Shown here: piece by piece, positions 57,622 to 57,898 of the stretch | Numbering within the stretch: position 1 is the first letter of the stretch | Layout of the letters: every line of letters starts with the position of its first letter | Source: an uncultured Pelagibacteraceae bacterium | GTDB taxonomy: Bacteria; Pseudomonadota; Alphaproteobacteria; Pelagibacterales; Pelagibacteraceae | NCBI GenBank assembly: GCA_902609645.1 | Contig: CACLSS010000004.1 | Span: forward strand, 1-57,898 | DNA length: 57,898 nucleotides | Reading direction: 5' to 3' | Program-made: the position numbers and the translations under genes | Notes under the pieces: generated by a model | What the model was told of the DNA's origin: nothing | Database searches by the model: none | What the model saw: only the letters and a program-made list of their open reading frames with translations

Positions 57622-57898
57622 TTAATAAGCTTTAAAGACTCAGACAAGACCTTATGATAAGAAACGTAGTCTTTACCTTTGGTATCATGGGTGGTTTTAC
57701 CTTTTTCTACCCCCTCAGGTTCAACAGTAGTTATCAACTTACTGTACGAGCTGTATACTAATGGTGAGTCACAAAATATCATAAGTGCTTTTATTTTAAG
57801 TGCAACGGCTATATGCCCCCAACCAGTATCGTTTCCTATATATAAATTACAGTTTTTTATAATCGGCAGAGTTTCTTTTATACTCATTTTCTCAAACG
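57618..57898 (-). CDS. Glycosyltransferase family 9 (heptosyltransferase-like), C-terminal part
   Basis: The frame is open through the right edge of the window, so this is a 5'-truncated view; the ATG at 57887 is internal. The visible 93 residues have SIKETLPIIKNCNLYIGNDTGWGHIAVAL, the acceptor/donor-site block of ADP-heptose:LPS heptosyltransferase-type enzymes (IGNDTG..H.A). It suggests lipopolysaccharide or related glycan assembly. The specific sugar is unknown. Confidence 0.8.
   Translation of the reverse strand, partial: FEKMSIKETLPIIKNCNLYIGNDTGWGHIAVALKIKALMIFCDSPLVYSSYSKLITTVEPEGVEKGKTTHDTKGKDYVSYHKVLSESLKLIN

Overview
The window is an AT-rich (roughly 30% GC by eye), densely packed bacterial chromosome segment. 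It is best explained as an alphaproteobacterium with a streamlined genome, most like the Pelagibacterales (SAR11) lineage. Alphaproteobacterial signatures seen in the sequence: irr next to fabA-fabB-fabI, the RegB/RegA and ChvG/ChvI two-component systems, ahcY close to chvG, and a DUF1476 (F1-ATPase zeta) protein. Intergenic gaps are mostly 0-50 bp and none exceeds 300 bp. I see no rRNA, tRNA, CRISPR array, insertion sequence or prophage gene. The assignment below SAR11-like level is open; the presence of katG may separate it from the surface-ocean type strains.

Layout. 1-9834 (+): end of phoH, ybeY, lnt, metK, then the transcription/translation block nusA-infB-rbfA-rpsO-pnp, with trmB/rimP and truB missing from their usual places. 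9831-12867 (-): a GNAT-like protein and the fatty-acid genes fabI-fabB-fabA. 12939-15868 (+): irr, katG behind an Irr-box-like operator, and a DUF2061 membrane protein. 15865-20567 (-): SH3 protein, MoeB/ThiF-like protein, coaBC, ubiB, ubiE. 20585-27973 (+): mutM, rpsT, dnaA, dnaN, gyrB, regB (no recF between dnaN and gyrB). 27980-32126 (-): a four-gene polyamine operon (ornithine-type decarboxylase, deoxyhypusine-synthase-like protein, aguB, aguA) lying between regB and regA. 32286-34369: regA (+), bioY and an ABC ATPase (-).

34418-42916 (+): polA, chvI-chvG, ahcY, tsaE-amgK-murU. 42906-43619 (-): gpmA. 43655-45754 (+): a chain of overlapping small genes (cutA, VanZ-like, DUF1476, thermonuclease-like, SLT-like lipoprotein). 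45744-51029 (-): operon msrA-sseA-adaptor-RND pump. 51078-53115 (+): EamA transporter, AlkA-type glycosylase, purine phosphoribosyltransferase. 53155-54510 (-): NCS2/AzgA purine permease, sharing a bidirectional terminator with the phosphoribosyltransferase. 54678-57898: small lipoprotein (+), oligopeptidase B (-), DnaJ-domain membrane protein (+), and the 3' end of a glycosyltransferase-9 gene (-).

How it fits together. Most of the window is core machinery. The accessory interest lies in (i) an Irr-type repressor gene beside katG with a near-perfect iron-control-element box inside the katG promoter, (ii) the polyamine operon embedded in a split RegB/RegA locus, (iii) an RND pump whose adaptor seems to have lost its alpha-helical hairpin, (iv) a GC-richer purine permease paired with a phosphoribosyltransferase, and (v) palindromes upstream of dnaA and between the ABC ATPase and polA. 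I found no convincing wholly new multi-gene system.
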